Source: DATAEG01 sp036258135 (lineage in GTDB: Bacteria; Actinomycetota; Actinomycetes; Mycobacteriales; Jatrophihabitantaceae). From it: a DNA stretch of 29,267 nucleotides. A model generated the notes under the pieces. That model did no database searches, had not been told where the DNA came from, and worked only from the letters and a program-made list of their open reading frames with translations. A program made the translations under genes and the position numbers. Shown here piece by piece: positions 17,147-24,852 of this stretch. Numbering within the stretch: the stretch's first letter is position 1; each line of letters opens with the position of its first letter. Location of the stretch: NCBI GenBank assembly GCA_036258135.1, contig DATAEG010000037.1, positions 1 to 29,267 on the forward strand, read 5' to 3'.

Positions 17147-17500
17147 CTAGGACGTCGGACGCTGCGATTTCGGCAGCTTGGCCACCACGAGGGCGTAGGA
17201 CTGGTCGATGAGGTCACGGATCTCCTCGTCGGCCGGCGCCCCGGGACCGGTCGTCCGGATCACGTTCCACAGCGTTTTCGAGAGGTACGGCGCCTTTCCG
17301 GTGTGATCGGGGTACTCCTGGCGCCACTGGTCGACGACGTCCTCGGTGTTCTTCAGCGTGATCGAGAACCCGTCCTCGCCGCCTAGGAAGGCGAAGATCT
17401 TGCCCCCCACCTTGACCACGTTGTGGTCCTCGCCCCATGGGCTGTCCAGGTACGCGCCGGGCAGGGCGAGGCAGTACTCGACGGCCGTCGCGCGCTTCAC
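17147..17500 (-). CDS. MmcQ/YjbR-like (DUF419) protein with MITE immediately upstream
   Basis: From the GTG at 17500 the product has 117 residues, the usual size of MmcQ/YjbR proteins. These have a double-wing type fold, may bind DNA, and have no firmly established function. Visible family features are the N-terminal EYCLALPGAYLDSPWGEDHNVVKVGGKIFAF and the C-terminal IRDLIDQSYALVVAKLPKSQR. A purine-rich GGGTCAGCGGG precedes the GTG. The frame stays open through the adjacent 168-bp repeat to an ATG at 17593. That start would add 31 residues encoded mostly by the repeat (MLSATTTTPRAEIWAPQ...), which are unlike the family. I therefore prefer the short form, although the repeat must at least supply its 5' leader. 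It converges on mfd with a 12-base gap. Confidence 0.75.
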   Translation of the reverse strand: MKRATAVEYCLALPGAYLDSPWGEDHNVVKVGGKIFAFLGGEDGFSITLKNTEDVVDQWRQEYPDHTGKAPYLSKTLWNVIRTTGPGAPADEEIRDLIDQSYALVVAKLPKSQRPTS

Positions 17501-17510
17501 CCCGCTGACC

Positions 17511-17678
17511 CTAGTGTCCTGTATCCGAAGTATGTTTACCGTCTGCGGCGCCCAGATCTCCGCCCGCGGCGTTGTCGTCGTCGCCGATAGCACACAACTA
17601 TCGGCCTCCTCCTCCGCCTCGCGGATCGAAGATCTGGATCACCGCAACCGGCAAACGACTTCGAATACAGGACACTAG
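17511..17678 (+). mobile_element. 168-bp MITE-like hairpin element, copy 1
   Basis: The element is bounded by CTAG at each end and has long imperfect terminal inverted repeats. The first 14 bases (CTAGTGTCCTGTAT) match the reverse complement of the last 14 exactly, and similarity continues for about 50 bases to a shared CCAGATCT. At its exact centre GCCGATAG (17583-17590) and CTATCGGC (17598-17605) form a perfect 8-bp stem around a 7-base loop, so the whole unit can fold into one hairpin. It is 165/168 identical to the copy at 27577-27744, in opposite orientation. No transposase is encoded. The terminal CTAG could be a duplicated target site (YTAR-type, as used by some IS5-family elements) or part of the repeat. 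It lies between two divergent genes. Confidence 0.9.
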
Positions 17679-17745
17679 AAGACGTGCGGTGCCAGTGGTA
17701 TGAGAGTGTTGCTCGTTCGCGAAGGTGCGTGGGGAGAGACGCCGG

Positions 17746-18330
17746 GTGAAGTCGACGGTCATGGCCGTGTTCGCGCTGGTCGGCGTCCTCCTGCTGTCCG
17801 GATGTAAAGAGAAGGCCGGGGCCGCCGCCTTCGCCGCGGACGACCGGATCCCGGTGGACAGCCTCAGCCAGTACGTCGCCACCTCCGACGCCGCCAAGGC
17901 GGCCACCGTGCGATCCGAGGCGCTCCAGTACCTGATCCGAACCAGCCTCTTCGAGGAGCTGCTGCGGCGCCACGGCGGAGTCCCTTCCGACTCGGAGCTA
18001 AGCGAGCTGCACGACCAGGCCCTTCCGGACGCGTTGAAGAACGCCAACCTGACCGGCTCGGCGGCGGATCGGGCGTTCGCGCTCGCGCTGGCGCCGAACG
18101 GCTACGCACCCAGCTTCGTCCCCCTGTACCTGCGCTCCCAGGAGTTGGCGTTGGAGCTGGGCACCCGCAAGGTCAAGAGTGACGAACTCTGCCGACTGCG
18201 GGTGAGCCTGAACCCTCGTTTCGGCGCCTGGGATTGGAGCACGGTCGGTATCAAGGCCGACCAGGCCCAGTCCGACTTCCTGGTCTCCGGGCCGCCGCTC
18301 GGCTCGACGGAGTGCCATATCAGTGGCTGA
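17746..18330 (+). CDS. Lipoprotein with SurA-like N-terminal domain
   Basis: The GTG at 17746, with GGGGAGAG eight bases upstream, gives 194 residues starting with a basic tip, a hydrophobic helix and a lipobox LLSGC (cysteine about residue 18). It should be lipid-anchored on the outer face of the membrane. The following 120 residues resemble the SurA/trigger-factor-like chaperone domain, with helices such as AATVRSEALQYLIRTSLFEELLRRHGGVPSDSELSE. No peptidyl-prolyl isomerase domain follows, so it may be a holdase-type chaperone or have only a structural role. The last 8 bases overlap mazG, indicating translational coupling. An upstream in-frame GTG at 17725 is possible but has a weaker ribosome binding site. 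The MITE occupies the region directly upstream. Confidence 0.8.
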   Translation: MKSTVMAVFALVGVLLLSGCKEKAGAAAFAADDRIPVDSLSQYVATSDAAKAATVRSEALQYLIRTSLFEELLRRHGGVPSDSELSELHDQALPDALKNANLTGSAADRAFALALAPNGYAPSFVPLYLRSQELALELGTRKVKSDELCRLRVSLNPRFGAWDWSTVGIKADQAQSDFLVSGPPLGSTECHISG

Positions 18331-19003
18331 CCGACCGGCAAGCGCCCTCGACGATGCCGTCGAGGTGATGGACCGGCTGCGCTCGCCCGGCGGGTGTCCC
18401 TGGGATGCCGCGCAGTCGCACCGGTCCCTGGCGCCGTTCCTGCTCGAAGAGGCCTACGAGGTCCTGGACGCCATAGACACCGGGGATGACGCTGCTCTGC
18501 GAGACGAGCTGGGCGACCTGCTGATGCAGGTGCTCTTCCACGCCCGGTTGGCCGAGGAGAACGAGTCCGACCCATGGTCGATCGAGGACGTCGCCACCGG
18601 TCTGGTCGAGAAGCTGCGGCGCCGACACCCGCATGTCTTCGGCGAGGTGACCGTCGACGGCGCCGCGCAGGTCGTCGTGAACTGGGAGCACATCAAGGCC
18701 GCCGAACGGGAGCGATCGTCGATCACGGACGGCATGCCGCTCGGCCTGCCGGCCTTGGCGCTGGCCGCCAAACTGCTGGCCCGGCTGGAGCACAGCGGCC
18801 TGACCGTCCCTTCGCCGGCGCCGGGAGCCGACAACCCGGCGTCGGTATTCGGGGTGGAACTGCTCGACGTGGTACGGCGAGCGGGCGCCGCCGGCGTGGA
18901 CGCGGAACAGGCGCTGCGCGAGACGGTGCTCGCCTATCAGAGGGAGATACGCCGGGCCGAGCGCGTGGACGAGGAGCCTGGAGAACCGGAGACGTTGCCG
19001 TAG
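18323..19003 (+). CDS. mazG: Nucleoside triphosphate pyrophosphohydrolase MazG
   Basis: The 226-residue product begins at a GTG overlapping the previous stop by 8 bases. MazG hydrolyses NTPs to NMP and pyrophosphate, clearing damaged nucleotides and influencing stringent-response metabolites. Diagnostic features are LRSPGGCPWDAAQSHRSLAPFLLEEAYE (residues about 19-46) with the EExxE metal-binding helix, and ELGDLLMQVLFHARLAEE with the ExxD metal motif (about residues 62-65). WEHIKAAER lies near residue 117. E. coli-type MazG has two repeats and about 260 residues. Here the second half lacks clear EExxE/ExxD motifs, as in other actinobacterial forms with one active domain. It lies directly upstream of eno, as is common in actinobacteria. 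Confidence 0.92.
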   Translation: MADRPASALDDAVEVMDRLRSPGGCPWDAAQSHRSLAPFLLEEAYEVLDAIDTGDDAALRDELGDLLMQVLFHARLAEENESDPWSIEDVATGLVEKLRRRHPHVFGEVTVDGAAQVVVNWEHIKAAERERSSITDGMPLGLPALALAAKLLARLEHSGLTVPSPAPGADNPASVFGVELLDVVRRAGAAGVDAEQALRETVLAYQREIRRAERVDEEPGEPETLP

Positions 19004-19062
19004 CTGGCGCACCGGCGCCGATAAGCTGTGCCGGCACGACCGGCCTACCGGGAGGACCACCT

Positions 19063-20406
19063 GTGACGAGCATCGAGGCTGTCGGCGCGCGAGAGATCCT
19101 GGATTCGCGCGGCAACCCCACCGTCGAGGTCGAGGTGGCTCTCGACGACGGGACGCTGGCCCGGGCCGCGGTGCCGAGCGGGGCGTCCACCGGCGCCTAT
19201 GAGGCCGTGGAGGTCCGGGACGGGGACGCCCGCTACGCCGGCAAGGGTGTGCAGCGAGCCGTCGTCGCGGTGATAGACGAGATCGGTCCGGAGCTGATCG
19301 GCTCGGATCCATCCGAGCAGCGGCTGATCGACCAGGCCTTGATCGAACTGGACGGCACGCCGGACAAGGGTCGTCTGGGCGCGAACGCCGTGCTCGGCGT
19401 CTCGCTCGCCGTGGCTCGGGCCGCGGCCGACTCCGCCGGACTGCCGCTCTTCCGCTATGTCGGCGGACCGAACGCGCATCTGCTGCCGGTGCCAATGATG
19501 AACATCCTCAACGGCGGCGCCCACGCCGACAGCAACGTCGACGTCCAGGAGTTCATGATCGCGCCGATCGGTGCGCCGACGTTCAGCGAGGCGCTCCAGC
19601 ACGGCGCGGAGGTCTACCACGCGCTGAAGTCGGTGCTGAAGGCGCGCGGGCTGTCGACCGGGCTCGGCGACGAGGGCGGCTTCGCGCCCGACCTGAGCAC
19701 CAACCGCGCGGCTCTCGACCTCATAGTCGAGGCCGTTGAAAAGGCTGGGCTGGTACTCGGCGAGGACGTCGCGCTGGCCATGGACGTCGCCGCCAGCGAG
19801 TTCTACAAGGACGGCGCCTACCAGTTCGAGGGCGGATCGAACTCTTCCGACGACATGGTCGGCTACTACGAGACCCTGGTGGACCGCTACCCGATCGTCT
19901 CGATCGAGGACCCGTTCGCGGAAGACGACTGGCCCGCCTGGGCGGCTCTCACCGAGCGCCTCGATACGCGGGTGCAGATCGTCGGCGACGACCTGTTCGT
20001 CACCAACCCGAAGCGGCTGGCCCGGGGCATCGAGGAATCATGCGCCAACGCCCTGCTCGTCAAGGTCAACCAGATCGGCACTCTTACCGAGACGCTCGAG
20101 GCCGTCGACCTGGCGCACCGGCACGGCTACCGCTGCATGATGAGCCATCGCTCCGGCGAGACCGAGGACACCACCATCAGCGACCTGGCCGTCGCGGTGA
20201 ACTGCGGGCAGATCAAGTCCGGTGCCCCGGCGCGGAGCGAGCGGGTGGCCAAGTACAACCAGCTGCTGCGCATCGAGGAGGAGCTCGACGACGCGGCGCG
20301 CTACGCCGGCGTCCTCGCGTTCCCGCGCTACCGGACCCGGCCGGTGAAGATCGAACCTGAGCCCGAGCCGGAGGGCACCTCGAATCTTGGATCCTCACCG
20401 GGCTGA
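19063..20406 (+). CDS. eno: Enolase (phosphopyruvate hydratase)
   Basis: Enolase converts 2-phosphoglycerate to phosphoenolpyruvate in glycolysis and is part of the RNA degradosome in some bacteria. The GTG start has GGGAGGACCACC just upstream and opens with the standard N-terminus SIEAVGAREILDSRGNPTVEVEV. Catalytic and metal blocks are present: PSGASTGAYEA, PMMNILNGGAHADSNVDVQEFM, GDEGGFAPD, the metal aspartate in ALAMDVAASEFY, SIEDPFAEDDW, GDDLFVTN, KVNQIGTLTET, and the signature SHRSGETEDTTISDLAV followed by CGQIKSGAPARSER. The 447 residues exceed the usual 425-430 because of an acidic Pro/Glu and Gly/Ser tail after FPRYRTRPVKIE. The gap from mazG is 59 bases, long enough for its own promoter. 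Confidence 0.98.
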   Translation: MTSIEAVGAREILDSRGNPTVEVEVALDDGTLARAAVPSGASTGAYEAVEVRDGDARYAGKGVQRAVVAVIDEIGPELIGSDPSEQRLIDQALIELDGTPDKGRLGANAVLGVSLAVARAAADSAGLPLFRYVGGPNAHLLPVPMMNILNGGAHADSNVDVQEFMIAPIGAPTFSEALQHGAEVYHALKSVLKARGLSTGLGDEGGFAPDLSTNRAALDLIVEAVEKAGLVLGEDVALAMDVAASEFYKDGAYQFEGGSNSSDDMVGYYETLVDRYPIVSIEDPFAEDDWPAWAALTERLDTRVQIVGDDLFVTNPKRLARGIEESCANALLVKVNQIGTLTETLEAVDLAHRHGYRCMMSHRSGETEDTTISDLAVAVNCGQIKSGAPARSERVAKYNQLLRIEEELDDAARYAGVLAFPRYRTRPVKIEPEPEPEGTSNLGSSPG

Positions 20407-20407
20407 C

Positions 20408-20818
20408 ATGTCGGTACCGCGACCACGTCGATCGGGAGGGCTCACCGGTCGCGCCCTCGTCCTCGGCACGGCGATCGTGCTCATGGCGCTGGTGCTGGCC
20501 TCCCCGTTGCAGCGCTATCTACAGGGACGCAGCGAGCTCAACCAGGCCTCGCAACGCCTGCGTGACACCACCGCCCGGGTGGCGGAGCTACGCCGGGAGT
20601 TGGCACAGTGGAACGACCCGGCGTTCGTCGAGCGGCAGGCGCGGGCCCGGCTTCAGTTCGCCCGTCCTGGCGACCGGGTGTACGTCGTGCTCATGCCCGG
20701 CCTGTCGAAGTCGGACGCCTCGCGCGAGCAGGTTCGCCCCGTCCTGCCGGCACCGGGCAAGGCTAGCTGGCAGGCCAAGGCCTGGATCACGCTTCAGGTC
20801 GCCGACGCCCCGCCGTGA
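20408..20818 (+). CDS. FtsB/DivIC-family septum formation initiator
   Basis: The 136-residue protein has a basic N-terminus, one membrane helix (about residues 13-33, ALVLGTAIVLMALVLASPL), then a coiled-coil-like segment (ELNQASQRLRDTTARVAELRRELAQWNDPAFVERQARARLQF). It ends with the FARPGDRVYVVLMP block typical of actinobacterial FtsB/DivIC proteins. These are bitopic divisome components that bridge FtsL and FtsQ. The ATG lies one base after the eno stop. A TTG at 20387 inside eno would add 7 residues and cannot be excluded, since neither start has a strong ribosome binding site. The next gene overlaps its stop. Confidence 0.9.
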   Translation: MSVPRPRRSGGLTGRALVLGTAIVLMALVLASPLQRYLQGRSELNQASQRLRDTTARVAELRRELAQWNDPAFVERQARARLQFARPGDRVYVVLMPGLSKSDASREQVRPVLPAPGKASWQAKAWITLQVADAPP

Positions 20819-21318
20819 CCACCGCCGCTCCGTTCCCCGAGTCAGATCGGACGGTGGTGGCCCGTCAGCTGGGCCGGTGGCCACGGGCCATGCGTGCCGT
20901 CGCGCACCGCTGTCCTTGCGGGTTGCCCGACGTCATCGAGACCTCGCCCCGGCTGCCGGACGGCACCCCGTTTCCCACCCTGTACTACCTGACCTGCCCA
21001 CGGGCCACCGCGCAAGTAGGGACGTTGGAGGCCAGCGGGCTCATGCGGACGTATTCCGACCAACTGCGTTCGGATCCCGATTTCGCCGCGTCCTACCGCC
21101 GCGCACACGCGAGCTACCTCGAGCGGCGCGCCGAGCTGGGTCAGGTCCCGGAGATCGACGGGGTGAGCGCCGGCGGCATGCCGACCCGGGTCAAGTGCCT
21201 GCATGCCCTGCTCGCCCACGCCTTGGCCGCCGGGCCGGGCGTCAACCCGGTCGGAGACGAGGTGTTCGACCGCCTACAACCCTGGTGGGCGGGCGGACCC
21301 TGCGTGCCGTCGGAATGA
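20815..21318 (+). CDS. DUF501 family protein
   Basis: This 167-residue protein has the DUF501 layout: VVARQLGRWPRAMRAVAHRCPCGLPDVIETSPRL near the start, FPTLYYLTCPRA, then SGLMRTYSDQL and a conserved end with GGMPTRVKCLHALLAHALAAGPGVNPVGDE. Conserved cysteines (CPCG, TCP, KCLHALLAH) and histidines suggest a metal or Fe-S site, but no biochemical function is known to me. Its near-universal actinobacterial position between the ftsB/divIC-like gene and ppx implies a link to division or polyphosphate biology. The GTG start overlaps the previous stop (GTGA), and its own stop overlaps the ppx start (ATGA), so translation of all three is likely coupled. Confidence 0.9.
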   Translation: MTTAAPFPESDRTVVARQLGRWPRAMRAVAHRCPCGLPDVIETSPRLPDGTPFPTLYYLTCPRATAQVGTLEASGLMRTYSDQLRSDPDFAASYRRAHASYLERRAELGQVPEIDGVSAGGMPTRVKCLHALLAHALAAGPGVNPVGDEVFDRLQPWWAGGPCVPSE

Positions 21319-22262
21319 CCGCAGCTGGACGATCGGTGATCGTCGCGGGCGTCGACTGCGGCACCAACTCCCTGCGGCTGCTCGTCGCCGAGTCCCGGGA
21401 CGGTGAGTTCACCGAGCTGCACCGGGAGCTGCGCATCGTCCGGCTGGGGGAGGCGGTGGCCGAGACCGGACGGCTCAGCGAGGCAGCGCTCCAACGCACC
21501 GACGCGACGCTGGCCGACTACGCCACGACCATCCGTCGGTTCGGTGCCGAACAGGTACGGTTCGTGGCCACATCGGCGGCCCGCGACGCGGCCAACCGGG
21601 ACCGGCTGGTCGACGTGGTACGGCGCCGGCTCGGCATCGTCGCCGAGATCGTCAGCGGTGCGGAGGAGGCGGCGCTCTCGTTGCGCGGCGCCTTGGCCGT
21701 GGCCCGGGGCCAGCCCCTCGGGACGTCCGTCCTGGTGGTCGACATCGGCGGCGGGTCGACGGAACTGGTGGTTGGTGCGGTCGGCCAGGACGTCCCGCGC
21801 GTCGCCGTGAGCCTGGACATCGGCTGCGTCCGCTTGACGGAGTTGTATCTGCACGACGATCCACCGACGGCCGACCAGGCCGACGCCTTGCGCCGGTCCG
21901 TCCACAGGCAGCTCGACACCGTTGAGCCGGGGATCCGGGCGGCGGCCGCAGGGCTGGTCGTGGGCGTGGCGGGCACGGCGACCACGATCGGCGCGCTGGC
22001 CCGTGGCCTGGTCGAATACGACCGCAGCATCGTGCACGGCACGGAACTGACTACGTCCGACGTCGCGCGGACCACCGAGCGCCTTGTCCGCGCCAGCCAT
22101 GCCGAGCGGGCGGCGATGACCGTCATCCATCCCGGCCGGGTCGACGTGATCACCGCCGGCGCGCTCATCCTGAGCTGTGTCGTGGACTGGGGCCGGGTGC
22201 GCCGGGTGGTCGTCAGCGAGAGCGACATCCTCGACGCCATCGCCGCGTCCACCCTCGACTAG
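21315..22262 (+). CDS. ppx: Exopolyphosphatase/guanosine pentaphosphatase (Ppx/GppA family)
   Basis: The 315-residue product matches the short actinobacterial Ppx/GppA type without the C-terminal HD domain. The ASKHA fold shows its phosphate loops: VAGVDCGTNSLRLLVAE near residue 10, RFVATSAARDAANRD near 76, EIVSGAEEAALSLRGA near 111, VVDIGGGSTELVVG near 143 and GVAGTATTIGALA near 216. Such enzymes degrade inorganic polyphosphate and/or pppGpp, so the gene belongs to phosphate storage and stringent control. The start ATG overlaps the DUF501 stop by four bases. It is the last gene of the housekeeping operon; a 102-base gap with an operator follows. Confidence 0.94.
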   Translation: MTAAGRSVIVAGVDCGTNSLRLLVAESRDGEFTELHRELRIVRLGEAVAETGRLSEAALQRTDATLADYATTIRRFGAEQVRFVATSAARDAANRDRLVDVVRRRLGIVAEIVSGAEEAALSLRGALAVARGQPLGTSVLVVDIGGGSTELVVGAVGQDVPRVAVSLDIGCVRLTELYLHDDPPTADQADALRRSVHRQLDTVEPGIRAAAAGLVVGVAGTATTIGALARGLVEYDRSIVHGTELTTSDVARTTERLVRASHAERAAMTVIHPGRVDVITAGALILSCVVDWGRVRRVVVSESDILDAIAASTLD

Positions 22263-22314
22263 CACGCCGCCGCTGAGCCGTTGTTCTCGACGGAACGCCT
22301 GATCGGTGGTAGAA

Positions 22315-22330
22315 AGTGGTCTAGACCAAT
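22315..22330. promoter_or_regulatory. DasR-responsive element (dre) upstream of nagK-nagA
   Basis: AGTGGTCTAGACCAAT at this position matches the DasR consensus AGTGGTCTAGACCACT at 15 of 16 bases and contains a perfect 12-bp palindrome, TGGTCTAGACCA. DasR is the GntR-family repressor of GlcNAc and chitin use in streptomycetes, relieved by glucosamine-6-phosphate. It ends 34 bases before the ATG of the sugar kinase, a position suited to repression. The regulator gene itself is not in the window. Confidence 0.88.
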
Positions 22331-22364
22331 CTGGGATGGACCCGCCCGAGCGCCGGAGGCAGTC

Positions 22365-23330
22365 ATGAGCGTTCCCCACGGCGGCGCGGCGCCGGTCCGG
22401 GAAGGGTCTGAGCCCGGGCCAACGGACATCACGGTGCTCGGTCTCGACGTCGGCGGCACCGTGATGAAAGGACTGGTCGTCGACGCCGCTGGGACCGAGG
22501 TATGCCGCGAGCAGCGTTCGACTCCGGTCTCGGACGGTCCGGCAGCCGTCGTAGGTGCCATCCGGGGCTTCGCTGCTGACCTCGCCGCGGGGTCGGGCGT
22601 CGGTGCCGCAGGCCTGGCGGTGCCCGGTCTCGTCGACCCGGTAGCGGGACGGGCCCGCTACGCTGCCAACCTCGGCTGGCACGACGTGCCGCTCGCGGCG
22701 CTCCTCGAGGACGACCTCGGCGTGCCGGTGCGGGTGGACCACGACGTCCGGACCGCCGGGCTTGCCGAGGCTGAGCTCGGGGCGGCCCGCGGGTGCCGGG
22801 ACTTCCTCTTCGTTGCCATCGGCACCGGGGTGGCCGCGGCCGCGTGCGTCGGCGGCGCCATGCTGGCGGGCCACAGCGGCGCGGCCGGCGAACTGGGCCA
22901 CATCCCGATCTATCCCGACGGCCTGCCCTGCGCCTGCGGCCAGCGCGGCTGCCTGGAGGCCTACGCTTCGGCCGCGGCCATCGGCCGTCGCTACGCCAGC
23001 CGAACCGGCGACACCCACGACGCCACCTTTGTGGCCGGTCGCCTAGACAACGACGCTGTCGCCGCCGAGGTCTGGGCGGAGGCCACGGTCGCCCTCGGCA
23101 TCGCGCTCGCCACCTACTGCCTGATCGCCGACCCCGAGCTCATCGTCCTGGGCGGAGGCCTGTCCAACGCGGGCGAGGCGCTGGTCACCCCCGTTGTCAA
23201 GGAGCTCGGCGCTCGGCTGATCTGGCTGCCCACCCCTCGGGTCGCGGTGGCCGAGCTCGGCTCCGACGCCGGTTGCGTGGGAGCGACCTTGTTGGCCCGT
23301 CGGGCCGCGGCTCCGGCGGGCCGCGCATGA
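22365..23330 (+). CDS. nagK: ROK-family sugar kinase, probable N-acetylglucosamine kinase
   Basis: The ATG with CGGAGG seven bases upstream gives 321 residues. ROK features are the phosphate loop LGLDVGGTVMKGLVVD (about 25-40), the catalytic-aspartate region VRVDHDVRTAGLAEAELGAARG, FVAIGTGVAAAACVGG, and the zinc-binding signature with GELGHIPIYPDGLPCACGQRGCLEAYAS. ROK kinases phosphorylate glucose, GlcNAc or ManNAc. The partner gene nagA and the dre operator make GlcNAc the most likely substrate, giving GlcNAc-6-P for the next enzyme. A glucokinase role cannot be excluded from sequence. The residue before the catalytic Asp is His instead of the usual Asn. The stop overlaps the nagA start as ATGA. 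Confidence 0.87.
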   Translation: MSVPHGGAAPVREGSEPGPTDITVLGLDVGGTVMKGLVVDAAGTEVCREQRSTPVSDGPAAVVGAIRGFAADLAAGSGVGAAGLAVPGLVDPVAGRARYAANLGWHDVPLAALLEDDLGVPVRVDHDVRTAGLAEAELGAARGCRDFLFVAIGTGVAAAACVGGAMLAGHSGAAGELGHIPIYPDGLPCACGQRGCLEAYASAAAIGRRYASRTGDTHDATFVAGRLDNDAVAAEVWAEATVALGIALATYCLIADPELIVLGGGLSNAGEALVTPVVKELGARLIWLPTPRVAVAELGSDAGCVGATLLARRAAAPAGRA

Positions 23331-24475
23331 GCGTGCTCGCCGGCGCCCGGGTCGTCACAGCGAGCGCGGTAGTCGACGACGGCTGGGTCCGGGTCGACGA
23401 GGCCCGCATTGCGGAGGTGGGATCTGGGCGCCCGGACGGTGACGTGCTGGATCTCGGCGGTGGGTGGCTCGTGCCTGGGTACATCGACATCCACACCCAC
23501 GGTGGTGGCGGTCACGACGTGGCCCGCTCGCCGGAGGACATGGCGGCGTCCGTCGACTTCCACCTCGGTCACGGCACCACCCGCACCCTCGTCTCGCTGG
23601 TGACCGCTCCGGTCGGCGAGCTCGTCGACCAGCTCGGCTGGATCGCGGATCTGGCGGAGCGAAACGGGACCGATCCGGCCGGCGGCCGCGTCGTGGGCGC
23701 CCATCTCGAGGGTCCGTTCCTCTCCGAGGCGCGGTGCGGAGCGCAGAATCCCGAGTTCCTCCTCGCCCCAGATCGGGACGTCCTCACCACGCTGGTCAAG
23801 GCGGCACGAGGCTGGCTGCGGGTGACGACGGTAGCTCCGGAACTGCCCGGCGCCTTGGACGTCATCACCGACCTGGTCGCGGCCGACGTCGTCGCCGCCG
23901 TCGGCCACACCGACGCCACATATGCGCAGGCGGCCGCCGGGTTCGCCGCCGGTGCCCAGCTCGCCACCCATCTGTTCAACGGGATGCGCTCCCTACATCA
24001 TCGCGAGCCCGGCCCGGCGCTGGCCGCGCTGGACGCGGGGGTGGCCTGCGAGGTGATCAACGACGGGGAACACGTCCATCCGGCCATCCTTCGGCTCGTC
24101 GCCGGCCGCGGCGAACACGCCCTCGTGCTCATCACCGACGCCATGGACGCGGCCGGAATCGGAGACGGCGAGTACGAGTTGGGCGGTCAGCGCGTGACGG
24201 TGCAGGACGGTGCCGCCCGGTTGGTCCGCACCGGCTCTCTCGCAGGCAGCACACTGACCATGGACGTCGCAGTACGCCGAGCCGTGATCGACGGGGCGCT
24301 CTCCGTGCCCGCCGCTATCGCCGCCGCGTCCCTCAACCCTGCGCGCGTTCTCGGCATCGACGGCGACTGCGGGGCGATCGCACCCGGTTTGGCCGCTGAC
24401 CTGCTGCACCTCGACGAGGACCTCGAGGTGCAACGGGTCATGACGGGCGGTCGTTGGCTACCGGTAGCGGGCTGA
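23327..24475 (+). CDS. nagA: N-acetylglucosamine-6-phosphate deacetylase
   Basis: NagA removes acetate from GlcNAc-6-P to give glucosamine-6-P, the step linking amino-sugar recycling to glycolysis or cell-wall precursors. The 382 residues have the amidohydrolase metal and substrate motifs in order: GYIDIHTHGGGGHD (about 50), GAHLEGPFLSE with the metal glutamate (about 124), AAVGHTDATYAQA (about 187), ATHLFNGMRSLHHREPG (about 208), INDGEHVHP (about 242) and the catalytic aspartate in LITDAMDAAG (about 267). The length is standard. It overlaps the upstream kinase by four bases, so the two are co-translated and share the dre-controlled promoter. The convergent gene ends 7 bases downstream. Confidence 0.95.
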   Translation: MSVLAGARVVTASAVVDDGWVRVDEARIAEVGSGRPDGDVLDLGGGWLVPGYIDIHTHGGGGHDVARSPEDMAASVDFHLGHGTTRTLVSLVTAPVGELVDQLGWIADLAERNGTDPAGGRVVGAHLEGPFLSEARCGAQNPEFLLAPDRDVLTTLVKAARGWLRVTTVAPELPGALDVITDLVAADVVAAVGHTDATYAQAAAGFAAGAQLATHLFNGMRSLHHREPGPALAALDAGVACEVINDGEHVHPAILRLVAGRGEHALVLITDAMDAAGIGDGEYELGGQRVTVQDGAARLVRTGSLAGSTLTMDVAVRRAVIDGALSVPAAIAAASLNPARVLGIDGDCGAIAPGLAADLLHLDEDLEVQRVMTGGRWLPVAG

Positions 24476-24482
24476 GCTGGTC

Positions 24483-24791
24483 CTACTCGGCGCCCATCTT
24501 GGCGCGCTTGGATGCCACAGGTGGCGGCTCCGTGCCGATCACGGCCCGCCACAGCTCGGCGCTGGCCTTGGTGGTCACCAGCCTTCTAGTAGCCCGCCCG
24601 GCGCCGACGATCATCGACCAGGTAATGGCATCGATGATGCGGGTGTCATGCCGCCAGGCGTTGTGTTGCGGGTTCTGCGGACGGGCCGCTCGCCAGGCCA
24701 GGGTGACCATCCGGCTCACCGCCCTGGTCACTGGGATCGCGACGAGGACCGTCAAGATCCGGTACATGACCTTGCTGATGGCGTTCCACAC
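24483..24791 (-). CDS. Small DUF4235-like membrane protein
   Basis: From a GTG at 24791 (GGGGAT nine bases upstream) the product has 102 residues. It resembles DUF4235 proteins: an N-terminal hydrophobic stretch (VMYRILTVLVAIPVTRAVSRMVTLAW), a basic mid-section (ARPQNPQHNAWRHDTRI), and a second weak hydrophobic helix (DAITWSMIVGAGRATRRLV) followed by KASAELWRAVIGTEPPP. Function is unknown. A much longer in-frame reading to 25175 is a shadow of the uracil glycosylase gene and is ignored. It is convergent with nagA and divergent from the glycosylase. Assignment rests on overall pattern only. Confidence 0.65.
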   Translation of the reverse strand: MWNAISKVMYRILTVLVAIPVTRAVSRMVTLAWRAARPQNPQHNAWRHDTRIIDAITWSMIVGAGRATRRLVTTKASAELWRAVIGTEPPPVASKRAKMGAE

Positions 24792-24852
24792 GGGACGATC
24801 ATCCCCGATGCCGCCGGGATGGCGCGCCCGGGGCCGGTGATATGACTGAACC

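Noticed and set aside
17536..17678. Continuous reading frame inside the MITE (MFTVCGAQISARG... type), present in both copies
   Set aside because: Under 50 residues within a self-complementary repeat, with no ribosome binding site and no protein-like features.
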